From the IMG/VR virus record IMGVR_UViG_3300009152_000117, positions 1 to 34,272 of that record: DNA of 34,272 bases. The stretch is one strand, 5' to 3'. Positions 7,559 through 15,158 of this stretch are shown one piece after another. Numbering within the stretch: position 1 is the stretch's first letter; each line of letters starts with the position of its first letter. The DNA is from a virus. The translations under genes were made by a program, and so were the position numbers. The notes under the pieces are model-generated. The model made no database searches, had not been told where the DNA came from, and saw only the letters and a program-made list of their open reading frames with translations.

Positions 7559-9329
7559 ATATCCTTTATTCAAGTTAGAATTTACAGACGATAAACTACC
7601 TAAGTTTATAGAGGTTAATTCACGGGACTATGTGACTAATGGCGAAGAAAACAACTACCCTAATCACTTAATCGACTTACTCAACAGAAGCGGGAAACAC
7701 AATGCTATTGTTACGGGTGTCGCTACCATGATCGTAGGAGGCGGTTTTAAATCTGATGGGGTGATGACTCCAGACCTACTTAGGTTTATGGAGAATCCCA
7801 ATGACTTTGAGAGCTTAAATGATATTTTAGCGAAGTGTGCTTTAGATTTGAAACTTTTTGGGGGTTTTTATTTAGAGAATGTATGGAGCCGTGACGGGCT
7901 TAAAATTGCTTCTATGTATCACGTTCCTTTCCAAGAGGTACGGGTTAACAAAACAGATACGGCATTTTTGAGAAGCGACAAGTGGAGTTTAGGAATGAAT
8001 ACGGGGAGTCTTAAACCTTTCAATAAATTTAACCCTTCAAATCACGTGGGGGGAGAGGCTCAAATTTTCTTCTATAAAGAATACCGACCAGGATTAAAAC
8101 ATTACCCTCTACCTGATTATATCGGAGGTATTCAGCATATCTATACCGATACGGAGATTGCTAACTACCACTATAATAACATTAAGAATGCTTTTTCTAA
8201 TGGGACGATAATCACCTTCACTAATGGAGTTCCGACTCAGGATGAACAAAGATTAATCCAAAGGAAATTAGAGCTGAATAAGGCGGGCACGGACAATGCA
8301 GGAGGCATTACTGTTAATTTTGTGGACAAGGCAGACCAAGCTCCGATAATATCACGCATGCAACCTGACGAAAACGATAAACAATATCTTCAGTTAGAGA
8401 CGGCAACGGCTGATAATATTTTTATATCGCACAGAATTACTAACCCTTCTATTTTCGGGGTAAAAGTAGCGGGACAATTAGGAAGTAGACAAGATTTAAT
8501 AGATTCTAAAGAAGTCTTTTATGTAGATTATATCAAAATAAAAGTCGCTGAGATAGAACGTACTTTCAATTATCTTTTAAAATGGATTTCCCAAGGTTCA
8601 AAATTAATTATTGAAAAGGGAAACTCTACCGATAACTCAGGAGATACCAAGGTAGCAGATACTACGACTGCTATTCCCGTTAAACAATCGGCACAATTAA
8701 ACGAAAGCGATATTTTACTTCTATTTGATGAATGCGGAGAGCCCGCATCGAACTACCGAATTATCAAACAGAAACGATTAAGATTCAACTCAGACATCGA
8801 AGAAGAAGATAAATTCAAAGATGAATGGTTCGCTGATTTTGAATTTGCCGAAGCCTTGAATATCGACATAAGCGTGATTCAATCAAAAGTCTTATCTGTC
8901 ATCAAGGAGAACCCTCAACTGACTACGGCAGATATAGCCACGATTGCTAATATAAGCCCTCAGGAGGCAAATGATGCACTCCAATACTTAAGCGATGAAG
9001 GTGTGATAAATATCGACTCTAAAGCGGGACAAATTAAAATAACAGACAGGGGTTTAAAGACTATTGATGAAGGGAACATTATAAGTACTGAAATTTTCGT
9101 GAAGTATAAATATGACGGCCCCGAAGATTCAAAGAATAGACCTTTTTGCCATCAAGTTCTACAAAAGAATAAATTATTTACCAAGGATGACATAGATATG
9201 GTAAGTCAGAAAGCGGGATATAACGTGTGGACTCAAAGAGGTGGATGGTATCATAATCCTGATGGGGTGAACACTCCTTATTGTCGGCACTGGTGGAGCC
9301 AAGTTTTGGTTAAGAAAAAAGTAAGATAA
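7548..9329 (+). CDS. Portal protein with C-terminal winged-helix-like and CRHxW domains
   Basis: The portal is the DNA entry and exit ring at one capsid vertex. The first ~370 residues look like a Bacteroidota-phage portal: FIEVNSRDYVTNGEENNYPNHL, then KHNAIVTGVATMIVGGGF, and a long helical middle with NYHYNNIKNAFSNG and TNPSIFGV. After an acidic linker, residues about 445-505 look like a winged-helix domain (LTTADIATIANISPQEANDA). The end carries NRPFCHQVL...GGWYHNPDG...YCRHWW, resembling head-morphogenesis (MuF-like) C-termini. At 593 residues it is longer than a plain portal of this type. It lies downstream of the capsid gene. Confidence 0.8.
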   Translation: MENKYPLFKLEFTDDKLPKFIEVNSRDYVTNGEENNYPNHLIDLLNRSGKHNAIVTGVATMIVGGGFKSDGVMTPDLLRFMENPNDFESLNDILAKCALDLKLFGGFYLENVWSRDGLKIASMYHVPFQEVRVNKTDTAFLRSDKWSLGMNTGSLKPFNKFNPSNHVGGEAQIFFYKEYRPGLKHYPLPDYIGGIQHIYTDTEIANYHYNNIKNAFSNGTIITFTNGVPTQDEQRLIQRKLELNKAGTDNAGGITVNFVDKADQAPIISRMQPDENDKQYLQLETATADNIFISHRITNPSIFGVKVAGQLGSRQDLIDSKEVFYVDYIKIKVAEIERTFNYLLKWISQGSKLIIEKGNSTDNSGDTKVADTTTAIPVKQSAQLNESDILLLFDECGEPASNYRIIKQKRLRFNSDIEEEDKFKDEWFADFEFAEALNIDISVIQSKVLSVIKENPQLTTADIATIANISPQEANDALQYLSDEGVINIDSKAGQIKITDRGLKTIDEGNIISTEIFVKYKYDGPEDSKNRPFCHQVLQKNKLFTKDDIDMVSQKAGYNVWTQRGGWYHNPDGVNTPYCRHWWSQVLVKKKVR

Positions 9330-9892
9330 TGAGTATATATTTAATTTCAGAACAAGCCATAAAAGATAATACGATTCTTAATGAGAACGTTGATCCTAAA
9401 TTGATTGCTCCCGCTATTTTAGAAAGCCAAGATATCCACATCCAATCCTTGATAGGTTCGGGAATATATAATAAGATTTTAAGTTTAATTCCTTCCGGTG
9501 CTATTTCTCTCCCGGCAAATATCAATTATAAAACACTTTTAGACTCTTATCTCCAACCTACCTTAAAATACTACGTGCTTAGTGAGTTAGTTCTCCCTAT
9601 GACGATTAAATTAATGAATAAGAGTGTTTCTACTCGTTCTGCTGAAAATTCAAGCCCTATAAGTATTGATGATATGGCCTTAGTTACTGAGTCCTTTAAG
9701 AATAAAGCAGAATGGTATGGACAAAGAATGATTAATTACCTAAAAGATAATTATACTTTATTTCCCGAATACCTTACAATAATTCAGTCGGCTTATTCTA
9801 CTATTATACCCAAACAGAACTCATACACTTGCGGTATGTTCTTAGATAATGTAGATGAAAAATGTAAAATGATATTTCCTATTCAACCATGA
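9329..9892 (+). CDS. Head-tail connector-like protein (DUF6712-like)
   Basis: This 187-residue, largely helical protein follows the portal with a TAATG junction. Blocks such as SQDIHIQSLIGSGIYNKIL, LLDSYLQPTLKYYVLSELVLP and NKAEWYGQRMINYLKDN are the pattern of gp6-like head-tail connectors seen in Bacteroidota phages. In the family such proteins form the ring under the portal. The Cys-containing tail (CGMFLDNVDEKC) is unusual. Position supports the call; no catalytic motif is expected. Confidence 0.65.
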   Translation: MSIYLISEQAIKDNTILNENVDPKLIAPAILESQDIHIQSLIGSGIYNKILSLIPSGAISLPANINYKTLLDSYLQPTLKYYVLSELVLPMTIKLMNKSVSTRSAENSSPISIDDMALVTESFKNKAEWYGQRMINYLKDNYTLFPEYLTIIQSAYSTIIPKQNSYTCGMFLDNVDEKCKMIFPIQP

Positions 9893-10020
9893 TAGTAGCA
9901 GGAAGAAAAAAAGGGACGAGCAATGATAAAAACAAATTATTGCTTTTAGCTTTCATACAAAAAACAGATAAAAAGAAGTATAATGACATCGTTAAACTAC
10001 CTACTAAAAAAAATAAGTGA
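9889..10020 (+). CDS. Very small basic protein (43 aa)
   Basis: A 43-residue ORF starts at an ATGA overlap with the connector gene and overlaps the next gene by 38 bases. It is Lys-rich (KKGTSNDKNK at the front, TDKKKYNDIVK, then LPTKKNK) with a short hydrophobic stretch LLLLAF. The overlap style matches its neighbours and suggests coupled translation. The short length leaves real doubt. Other phages have a small neck protein at this position. Confidence 0.45.
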   Translation: MIVAGRKKGTSNDKNKLLLLAFIQKTDKKKYNDIVKLPTKKNK

Positions 10021-10426
10021 TATTGTCGCTAACCATGCACAGATAAATCACTATGCACAAGGTAATAAATACGATTGGAGTGCTTCTGATGCTTTGACTT
10101 ATCCTTGCTTGTGGGCTATTCCTAACGGGGGTAGCCCTGACATTAAAGGTCATAAGTTCGACTATCGTATAAATTTGTTTATGATGGACTTGGAACTTGC
10201 CGATGGAAGTAACCAAATAGAGATTTTAAGCGATTCTACACTTCAACTTTTTGATGTGATAGCGAAGATTGAGAATGAGGCTAACGAACCTAATGAATGG
10301 GAATTATCAAGCGTGGGAGGTTTTGAGCCCTTCACAGATTCAGGGCTTGATACTGTGAGTGGGCATTCGTGTGAATTAGTATTTAGTGTATTTTACGCTG
10401 GGGATATTTGCAGCGGGATAATTTAA
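9983..10426 (+). CDS. Probable tail terminator / neck protein
   Basis: The 147-residue protein has an alternating alpha/beta look: NYLLKKISDIVANHAQINHY, then YPCLWAIPNG, FDYRINLFMMDL, QIEILSDSTLQLFDVI and FEPFTDSGLDTVSGHSCELVFSVFY. This is like tail-terminator (gpU-like) proteins, which cap the tail tube before it joins the head. The position after portal and connector agrees. I do not recognise a precise family. Confidence 0.5.
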   Translation: MTSLNYLLKKISDIVANHAQINHYAQGNKYDWSASDALTYPCLWAIPNGGSPDIKGHKFDYRINLFMMDLELADGSNQIEILSDSTLQLFDVIAKIENEANEPNEWELSSVGGFEPFTDSGLDTVSGHSCELVFSVFYAGDICSGII

Positions 10427-10437
10427 AACAAACAAAA

Positions 10438-10719
10438 ATGACTACTGAATCGATCGTGAACTTATTAATGTGGCTTACGGGTGGAATGATAGGGGGATTG
10501 ATTTTCCTTCTCACCTTTGCCTTTAAAATTTCAAACTTTATGATAGCAATTAGTTTAAGGGTCGAGCAAGAGGAAGGTTACACCAAGCACTTCATCAAGA
10601 CGGGTGAGAATATAAAAGAACAACTTGCTCAACATAAGTTAATCGTGGCTGATATAAGAAATGACTTAAAATGGCTCAAAGAGTCTCAGGAAAGAATATT
10701 AAAAGCTATTGAAAAATGA
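10438..10719 (+). CDS. Small membrane protein with coiled coil (lysis module)
   Basis: I start this at the ATG at 10438 (93 aa), since an upstream ATG in the same frame would overlap the preceding gene without a better context. One or two membrane segments lie in residues 7-38 (LLMWLTGGMIGGLIFLLTF). A charged helical cytoplasmic tail follows (EQLAQHKLIVADIRNDLKWLKESQERIL). It overlaps the next small membrane protein by ATGA. Together they resemble a holin/antiholin or holin-associated pair. The assignment rests on topology and context. Confidence 0.55.
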   Translation: MTTESIVNLLMWLTGGMIGGLIFLLTFAFKISNFMIAISLRVEQEEGYTKHFIKTGENIKEQLAQHKLIVADIRNDLKWLKESQERILKAIEK

Positions 10720-10955
10720 ACTTCGTGAAATTAACCTTAAAGAGATTAAAAAGTGAAACACCTATTTATTTCGCTCGTATCAGGGTTTTTTGTGCTTGGT
10801 ATGTTGGTAGTGCTGGTGCTTGTTTGGTGGCTAATAATGCTTTATCGCTCCCTACTCCCGAGAAAATAGTTACTATTATAGGCTATTCTATTGTGGCTGC
10901 TACGTTCTTAGGGTTTGGTGCAAGCCTTACGACTACTGACAATTCCTTAAAGTAG
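10716..10955 (+). CDS. Putative holin (79 aa, two membrane segments)
   Basis: This 79-residue protein has a basic N-terminus (KLTLKRLKSETPIYFARIR), then two hydrophobic segments (about 24-44 and 52-70) with a short PTPEK turn. Small size, two membrane helices, a charged N-terminus and a place a little upstream of the muramidase fit a class II-type holin. The holin would open the inner membrane for the lysozyme. Its stop overlaps the beginning of a sigma-54-like promoter element. Confidence 0.55.
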   Translation: MNFVKLTLKRLKSETPIYFARIRVFCAWYVGSAGACLVANNALSLPTPEKIVTIIGYSIVAATFLGFGASLTTTDNSLK

Positions 10956-10973
10956 TTTGGCACGGGTATTGTA
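10956..10973 (+). promoter_or_regulatory. Sigma-54-like element (TTTGGCACG-GGTA-TTGTA)
   Basis: TGGCACG matches the -24 box of the sigma-54 consensus, with TTGTA at the right distance for the -12 box (consensus TTGC). It stands 25 bases before the ATG of the secreted protein. The same element recurs at 14062, 15256 and 19283 with identical spacing. Confidence 0.55.
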
Positions 10974-10998
10974 TGTAAATTGGAAACCAAATAACCAA

Positions 10999-11523
10999 AT
11001 GAAACTAATTACAACCTCAATCTTCCTGCTGATTTTCGCTTTTAGTTATTCTCAACCTAAACGAGATTCTAAAAACTACCACGATTCACCACTTCTTAAC
11101 TTCCGAAGCCAACACGATGAAGTATCCTTCGGTATTCAATGTGCTTTGTTTGGGGTTTCGGGAATCGCCAGGGGAATCAAAGACTTGGCTTCCTTCAACT
11201 ACCCTAAATTAAAAGGTCGGTTTCCTTCGATAAATGACCAATTTTGCAATCCATCTCTATCCTACAAAAACAAGTACAAGGATGGTAATAGGGATTTAGG
11301 GGCGAAGTATCCATTGAGTACGACTGCCTTAGTTCCCTTCACCGACTTGTACCATCTTAGCCAGTTAGTCATTCACACGACCTTGTATGTGAGTGCCGTT
11401 ATTCCCTTGTGTTCTAAGGATGAAAGTCTACCTATTAAGAATGTAGTTGCCCGGTACATAGTCCTTGTAGGCATCAATTCACTTGCTTATCATTTTGCTT
11501 ACGATAAATTATTCAGATTATGA
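10999..11523 (+). CDS. Secreted or periplasmic protein of unknown function
   Basis: I start at the ATG at 10999 (174 aa) because it gives a clean signal peptide, MKLITTSIFLLIFAFSYS, ending before QPKRDSK. The TTG 42 bases upstream lies inside the promoter-like element and would bury that signal. The mature part has CxLFGVSGIARG, NPSLSYKNKYKDGNRDLGAKYPLSTT and a hydrophobic C-terminal third that may hold membrane helices. It sits between the putative holin and the spanin candidate, so a role in envelope disruption or superinfection is possible. The function is unknown. Confidence 0.65.
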   Translation: MKLITTSIFLLIFAFSYSQPKRDSKNYHDSPLLNFRSQHDEVSFGIQCALFGVSGIARGIKDLASFNYPKLKGRFPSINDQFCNPSLSYKNKYKDGNRDLGAKYPLSTTALVPFTDLYHLSQLVIHTTLYVSAVIPLCSKDESLPIKNVVARYIVLVGINSLAYHFAYDKLFRL

Positions 11524-12050
11524 AAAAAATAAAAAATTTAACAATGGTGGATTTATGGATATACGCTTTAATGGGTGCGATAATTTCCTTCTACTTTATG
11601 GGGTGTAAAAATGTGGCTTACAACCGCGTGAGTACTGATACTGAAATTTCAGCGAGAAATAAAAAGGTATTATTGGGTGCTTGTGATAGAAACTTCCCTC
11701 AGCAGTCTATTTTCGTGGAAGGACAAACAATTTACAAAACTGATTCTATCTTCTCTACCGACTCATTCACTATTACCAAAAACGATACAATCATCAAAAC
11801 CATTATCAAGATGCAAAACTACACGGCTACGGCAACAAGACATGATACCATATATAAGACTAACACTTATCACGAGATAGCCTTAAACGACCAAATAAGG
11901 GTAAAAGATAAGGAAATTGATAAACTCACTAACCAAGTTGAAGCGGGAAAAGAAACCATCGCTTCACTACGAATAAAAATGTGGGTTGGATGGATATTCT
12001 TTTTCGTGGGTGTGACTCTGTTAGTGTTAAAGAAAATTTATTTTAAGTAA
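11520..12050 (+). CDS. Candidate unimolecular spanin (lipoprotein plus C-terminal membrane helix)
   Basis: The 176-residue protein has an N-terminal hydrophobic segment (residues 12-28) ending FMGC, a weak lipobox with Cys29. Next comes a Thr/Asn-rich beta-like periplasmic region, a short coiled coil (NDQIRVKDKEIDKLTNQV) and a C-terminal membrane helix (WVGWIFFFVGVTLLVL). A lipid anchor at one end and an inner-membrane anchor at the other is the known layout of u-spanins such as T1 gp11, which fuse inner and outer membranes at lysis. Its place directly before the muramidase supports this. The lipobox is non-canonical, so simple two-helix anchoring is an alternative. Confidence 0.55.
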   Translation: MKKIKNLTMVDLWIYALMGAIISFYFMGCKNVAYNRVSTDTEISARNKKVLLGACDRNFPQQSIFVEGQTIYKTDSIFSTDSFTITKNDTIIKTIIKMQNYTATATRHDTIYKTNTYHEIALNDQIRVKDKEIDKLTNQVEAGKETIASLRIKMWVGWIFFFVGVTLLVLKKIYFK

Positions 12051-12074
12051 CGCATGAAAAACTACTAAAATATT

Positions 12075-12596
12075 ATGGCAGACATTCAAAAGTTAATACC
12101 GTTTATCCTTCGCTGGGAAGGTGGATGTGTTAATGACCCACTAGACAAGGGTGGAGCGACAAATAAAGGTGTCACCATCGCCACTTGGAAGGAAGGAGGC
12201 TACGATATTGACGGTGACGGTGATATAGACGAAAACGATGTGAAGCTAATTAGTGAAGCAGACTTTGGAATAATTCTACGTAAATACTATTGGGACAAAT
12301 GGAAGGCTGATTTAATTATTTCACAGTCTATTGCTAATATCGTGGTGGATTGGACATGGGGGAGTGGTGCTTGGGGTATCAAGATTCCACAAAGGATATT
12401 AGGGGTAAAAGAAGATGGGGTAGTCGGACAAAAGACTATTGATGCAATTAACGAATCCGACCCGTTCTTTCTTTTCTTGAGGCTGAAAGATGAAAGGATA
12501 AGATTCATCGACAATATTATCAAGAACAACCCTAATCAGTTGCGATTCAAAATGGGTTGGTATAATCGAATCAACGCACTAAAATATGCGTATTGA
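12075..12596 (+). CDS. Endolysin, GH108-type muramidase
   Basis: The 173-residue protein cleaves peptidoglycan glycan strands. The WEGG motif (Trp14-Gly17, catalytic Glu15) and NDPLDKGGATNKGVTIATW are diagnostic of GH108 lysozymes. An inserted loop, residues 44-56 (DIDGDGDIDENDV), has the acidic spacing of an EF-hand/dockerin calcium loop. The C-terminal half (RILGVKEDGVVGQKTIDAIN...FKMGWYNRINALK) matches the peptidoglycan-binding part common in this family. No signal peptide is present, so export depends on the holin. Confidence 0.9.
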   Translation: MADIQKLIPFILRWEGGCVNDPLDKGGATNKGVTIATWKEGGYDIDGDGDIDENDVKLISEADFGIILRKYYWDKWKADLIISQSIANIVVDWTWGSGAWGIKIPQRILGVKEDGVVGQKTIDAINESDPFFLFLRLKDERIRFIDNIIKNNPNQLRFKMGWYNRINALKYAY

Positions 12597-12631
12597 TATG
12601 GTAGAATTAACAAACTAAACACAAAACCAAT

Positions 12632-13609
12632 ATGAATAAATCAACAATTGCGAAAGAGTACCGGGCAAAGTATGGAAACGAAATGCCTACCCTAAAACTT
12701 GCACGTATTATGTATGCCGAAAACAAGTTACTTTTTTCTAACTTAGACGCTGCAAGGGAGAAACTACGATACATCGAAGGTAAGGTAGGTGCTAAAAATT
12801 TAACAAGCAAAATGGTTAAAACAGAGGACAGACCTAAAAACCCTTATTCACTCCCTGACTCCGAAAAAGAAACCTTCCCGAATTTCGTTATTAAGGGCCA
12901 TAAGAAGGGGTTAATTCTTAATGATATACATTTCCCCTACCAAGATAACGAAGCACTCACAGCGGCGTTAGATTATGCGAAAAATGAGAAGCCTGACTTT
13001 ATCTTTCTGAATGGGGATATTATAGATGTTCACTCCCTTTCGTATTTCATGAAAGACCCTCGAAAAAAAAGGTTCAGCGAGGAGCTTCAACTACTTGCCG
13101 ACTTCATCGCTACCTTAGATAAGCAGTTTGGGTGTAAAATATACTACAAGTTTGGAAATCACGAAGAGAGATACGATAACTTCCTATTTCAAAAAGCACA
13201 TGAATTGCTAGGGGTAGAGGAGTTCACCCTTGAAGCTATCATAAAAAAACGTATTCCAAATGTTACGATAATAGGGGCAAGGAGAACGGTTATTATAGCG
13301 GGACTACCTTTCCTACACGGCCACGAATACGGAAGGGGTATGATGGCACCGGTGAACGCAGCCAGAGGGTTATTCCTCCAAGCAAAACATTCGGCTGTAA
13401 AGGGTGATTGCCATTCTACAAGTGAACACGTGGAGAAGGATATCATGGATAAGATGATGACAACGTGGTCGGTTGGTTGCCTTTGTGGGCTTACACCTTT
13501 CTTTGCCGTTAAGAACAAGTGGAATCACGGATTTGCAATGATAGATATTGGCGGAGATAAGAAATACAAGTTTCGTAATTTCAGAGTCTTTAATGGGGAG
13601 GTATTGTGA
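12632..13609 (+). CDS. Calcineurin-like metallophosphoesterase
   Basis: The 325-residue protein carries the five metallophosphoesterase metal-site motifs in order: NDIHFPY (about 97-103), NGDIIDVH (about 127-134), GNHEER (about 175-180), FLHGHEYG (about 226-233) and GDCHSTSEH (about 258-266). The enzyme binds two metals and cleaves phosphoester bonds. The N-terminal ~85 residues are helical and charged (STIAKEYRAKYGNEMPTLKLARIMY), perhaps a DNA-binding or localisation segment. It lies between lysis and early genes. The natural substrate cannot be read from the sequence; DNA processing or removal of nucleotide signals are options. Confidence 0.85.
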   Translation: MNKSTIAKEYRAKYGNEMPTLKLARIMYAENKLLFSNLDAAREKLRYIEGKVGAKNLTSKMVKTEDRPKNPYSLPDSEKETFPNFVIKGHKKGLILNDIHFPYQDNEALTAALDYAKNEKPDFIFLNGDIIDVHSLSYFMKDPRKKRFSEELQLLADFIATLDKQFGCKIYYKFGNHEERYDNFLFQKAHELLGVEEFTLEAIIKKRIPNVTIIGARRTVIIAGLPFLHGHEYGRGMMAPVNAARGLFLQAKHSAVKGDCHSTSEHVEKDIMDKMMTTWSVGCLCGLTPFFAVKNKWNHGFAMIDIGGDKKYKFRNFRVFNGEVL

Positions 13610-13878
13610 AAATCAAGGTCGTATATTCGAAACTTGGTAGAGATGGGGTGTGGGGGTATGCTCACGGGGATGATAATTCGATTGAGTTAGATACCAGGCT
13701 AAAAGGGAAAAAGCACCTAGAAATACTTGTACATGAATCATTGCATATTCTTCATCCCGAAATGAGTGAAAGTGAGGTGGAAATAAAAAGTATAGCCCTA
13801 ACTAATTTACTATGGAAGGAAGGATATAGGAGGGTAGATAATTCTAATACTATACCGATGCAAGATGGAAAGAAATAG
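13606..13878 (+). CDS. Small HExxH protein (putative metalloprotease-like)
   Basis: This starts at a GTG in a GTGA overlap with the phosphoesterase gene and has 90 residues. The HESLHILHPEMSESEVE block (from about residue 43) contains HExxH plus a third potential metal ligand and Glu, like small SprT/ImmA-type metalloproteases but much shorter. The rest is alpha/beta and charged. Coupling to the phosphoesterase suggests a shared task. Catalysis is not proved by the motif alone. Confidence 0.6.
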   Translation: MKIKVVYSKLGRDGVWGYAHGDDNSIELDTRLKGKKHLEILVHESLHILHPEMSESEVEIKSIALTNLLWKEGYRRVDNSNTIPMQDGKK

Positions 13879-13908
13879 GGTTTGGTTGCCCTGATATTGA
13901 TTGGTTTT

Positions 13909-13940
13909 GGAGAGGAGGGCTTTGGCTCTCCTTTCTTTTT
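13909..13940 (+). terminator. Intrinsic terminator after the HExxH gene
   Basis: GGAGAG (13909-13914) pairs with CTCTCC (13926-13931), followed by TTTCTTTTT. It closes the lysis/phosphoesterase transcription unit. The 120 bases after it hold no ORF I accept. A small GGCTTTGAGCC hairpin with a following T run lies near 14039-14056. Confidence 0.75.
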
Positions 13941-14061
13941 GTCCTTTTTACTTGAATTTTTGTAATTTAAACTGTACACTTCCTTTTTTCACTCCCGTTG
14001 AAATTTCAATCTGAAATAAATTATACCTATATTCTATTGGCTTTGAGCCTTGTTTTAAAAG

Positions 14062-14079
14062 TTTGGCACGGGAGTTGTA
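14062..14079 (+). promoter_or_regulatory. Sigma-54-like element (TTTGGCACG-GGAG-TTGTA)
   Basis: Second copy of the element. It lies in a non-coding gap behind a terminator and 28 bases before the first gene of the small early-gene operon, which is where a promoter is needed. This makes it the most convincing copy. The -12 box is TTGTA rather than the consensus TTGCA. Confidence 0.6.
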
Positions 14080-14106
14080 ATATAGTTCGTATAAACCAAA
14101 TATAAC

Positions 14107-14310
14107 ATGAGCCAAGCAACAGTAACAATCGAAGGAGTAGAAATGGAAGTAGAGTATGTCTATAATCCAAAAGAAGCCCAAACACTAGAACACGAAGGAT
14201 GCCCAGCATCAATCGAAGTGGAACAAATTTACATAGGGGGAGTTGATGTTTCGGAACTTATTTACCCTTATTATTCAAAAAGAATCATTAACGCTATTTA
14301 TTCGCTATAA
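14107..14310 (+). CDS. Small early protein of unknown function (67 aa)
   Basis: This is the first gene after the 14062 promoter-like element. It begins MSQATVTIEGVEMEVEYVYNP and contains IYIGGVDVSELIYPYYSKRI. It looks like a small beta-rich domain; its form resembles small phage proteins found next to recombination genes, but I do not recognise a named family. It is followed two bases later by another small gene, so the genes to 17061 probably form one operon. Confidence 0.65.
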   Translation: MSQATVTIEGVEMEVEYVYNPKEAQTLEHEGCPASIEVEQIYIGGVDVSELIYPYYSKRIINAIYSL

Positions 14311-14312
14311 TT

Positions 14313-14564
14313 ATGACACCTAACGAACTAATAACTAAAAGCAGAACCTTACAGAATCGCAAACTGATTAAGTACACGGCAACCCCTTATAAATATATTA
14401 AGGGGTACTCATATCAAGGAGTAACCATCTTCTTTGCTAACATCTCCCTGGAAAAATTAAAATGGAGTAAAATGTTTACTAGCGTGAGAGATGCTGCCAT
14501 TGCGGTAGATATGAAGTTCATTGAACATAATTTAAACCCAGTTAATATTTTAAAAAAGAAATGA
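14313..14564 (+). CDS. Small early protein of unknown function (83 aa)
   Basis: The 83-residue basic protein (KSRTLQNRKLIKYTATPYKYIKG...) ends in VDMKFIEHNLNPVNILKKK. The middle (SVRDAAIAVDMKFIEHN) resembles a short helix found in phage proteins that follow plant or DNA-associated repeats, but this is too weak to name. It starts two bases after the preceding gene and overlaps the next ORF by ATGA. Confidence 0.6.
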   Translation: MTPNELITKSRTLQNRKLIKYTATPYKYIKGYSYQGVTIFFANISLEKLKWSKMFTSVRDAAIAVDMKFIEHNLNPVNILKKK

Positions 14565-14704
14565 AAGCACTCAATATACAAAAAGTAGTACACCCCGATA
14601 AAAAACCAAAAACCCTTAACGGGTGGGTGAACTACATCAAGCATACTCACAAGATTCTAATTAGCAGTAAATCAAAGGATTCTCAATACCAACCTAAAAT
14701 ATGA
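14561..14704 (+). CDS. Very small basic protein (47 aa)
   Basis: A 47-residue ORF is linked by ATGA overlaps on both sides to the neighbouring small genes. It is Lys-rich and includes VVHPDKKPKTLNGWVNYIKH and KILISSKSKDS. The twin overlap in a tightly packed operon is the main evidence that it is translated. Function unknown. Confidence 0.55.
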   Translation: MKALNIQKVVHPDKKPKTLNGWVNYIKHTHKILISSKSKDSQYQPKI

Positions 14705-14889
14705 AAACAATGGCAGTGATTAACGAAGTAAGAAGGTTCTACACAGAACTAAGAAGCCATAACGGGAATATTCTCTACGAGGTAGAGTGCCTTGGAATGG
14801 TATGGTACGAAATACATTTTTATAAGAACACGAGAATCCAACGGGATTATAATTATTTCACAGCAATTAAACAATTTAACCAACTTTAA
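14701..14889 (+). CDS. Small early protein of unknown function (62 aa)
   Basis: The 62-residue protein has alternating charged and aromatic residues (EVRRFYTELRSHNGN, ECLGMVWYEIHFYKN, QRDYNYFTAIKQFNQ), suggesting a small alpha/beta fold. It overlaps the gene before it by ATGA and is followed two bases later by the next. I do not recognise a family. Confidence 0.6.
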   Translation: MKTMAVINEVRRFYTELRSHNGNILYEVECLGMVWYEIHFYKNTRIQRDYNYFTAIKQFNQL

Positions 14890-14891
14890 TC

Positions 14892-15158
14892 ATGAAACTC
14901 ATCACACACAAATCAGTACAGGAAGAACACGAAATTGAACTACCTCATTATCGTGTATCAGGTAATCACTTTTTCAGGATTATATCAGAAGAAAGGTCAG
15001 TAATGGTACATCTCGGATGGGATAAGCAAGGTAATGGATGCTCGGTAGGAAACTGCTTTACTGGAACGGCATTCAACGGAACATCAGAATCAAATGAAGA
15101 AGATTTTAACAAAGCCTTCAATACAACATTTTCTAAACTAATCAAACAAGTAAAATGA
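14892..15158 (+). CDS. Small early protein of unknown function (88 aa)
   Basis: The 88-residue protein reads as a beta-sandwich-like domain: EIELPHYRVSGNHFFRIISEER, VMVHLGWD, SVGNCFTGTAFNGTSES, followed by a C-terminal helix FNKAFNTTFSKLIKQ. It overlaps the following gene by ATGA. Its place among recombination genes suggests an early accessory role. No family recognised. Confidence 0.6.
   Translation: MKLITHKSVQEEHEIELPHYRVSGNHFFRIISEERSVMVHLGWDKQGNGCSVGNCFTGTAFNGTSESNEEDFNKAFNTTFSKLIKQVK

Noticed and set aside
8284-8299. Fifth sigma-54-like match (GGGCACGGACAATGC)
   Set aside because: It lies inside the portal coding region and breaks the shared TTGTA box and the T before GGCACG.
10408-10437. 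Earlier start for the small membrane protein
   Set aside because: It would overlap the preceding gene and adds only a hydrophilic peptide. The ATG at 10438 puts the membrane segment near the N-terminus.
11677-11880. 67-aa ORF inside the spanin candidate
   Set aside because: An embedded out-of-frame ORF can be real for two-gene spanins, but this one has no signal peptide, lipobox or membrane segment.
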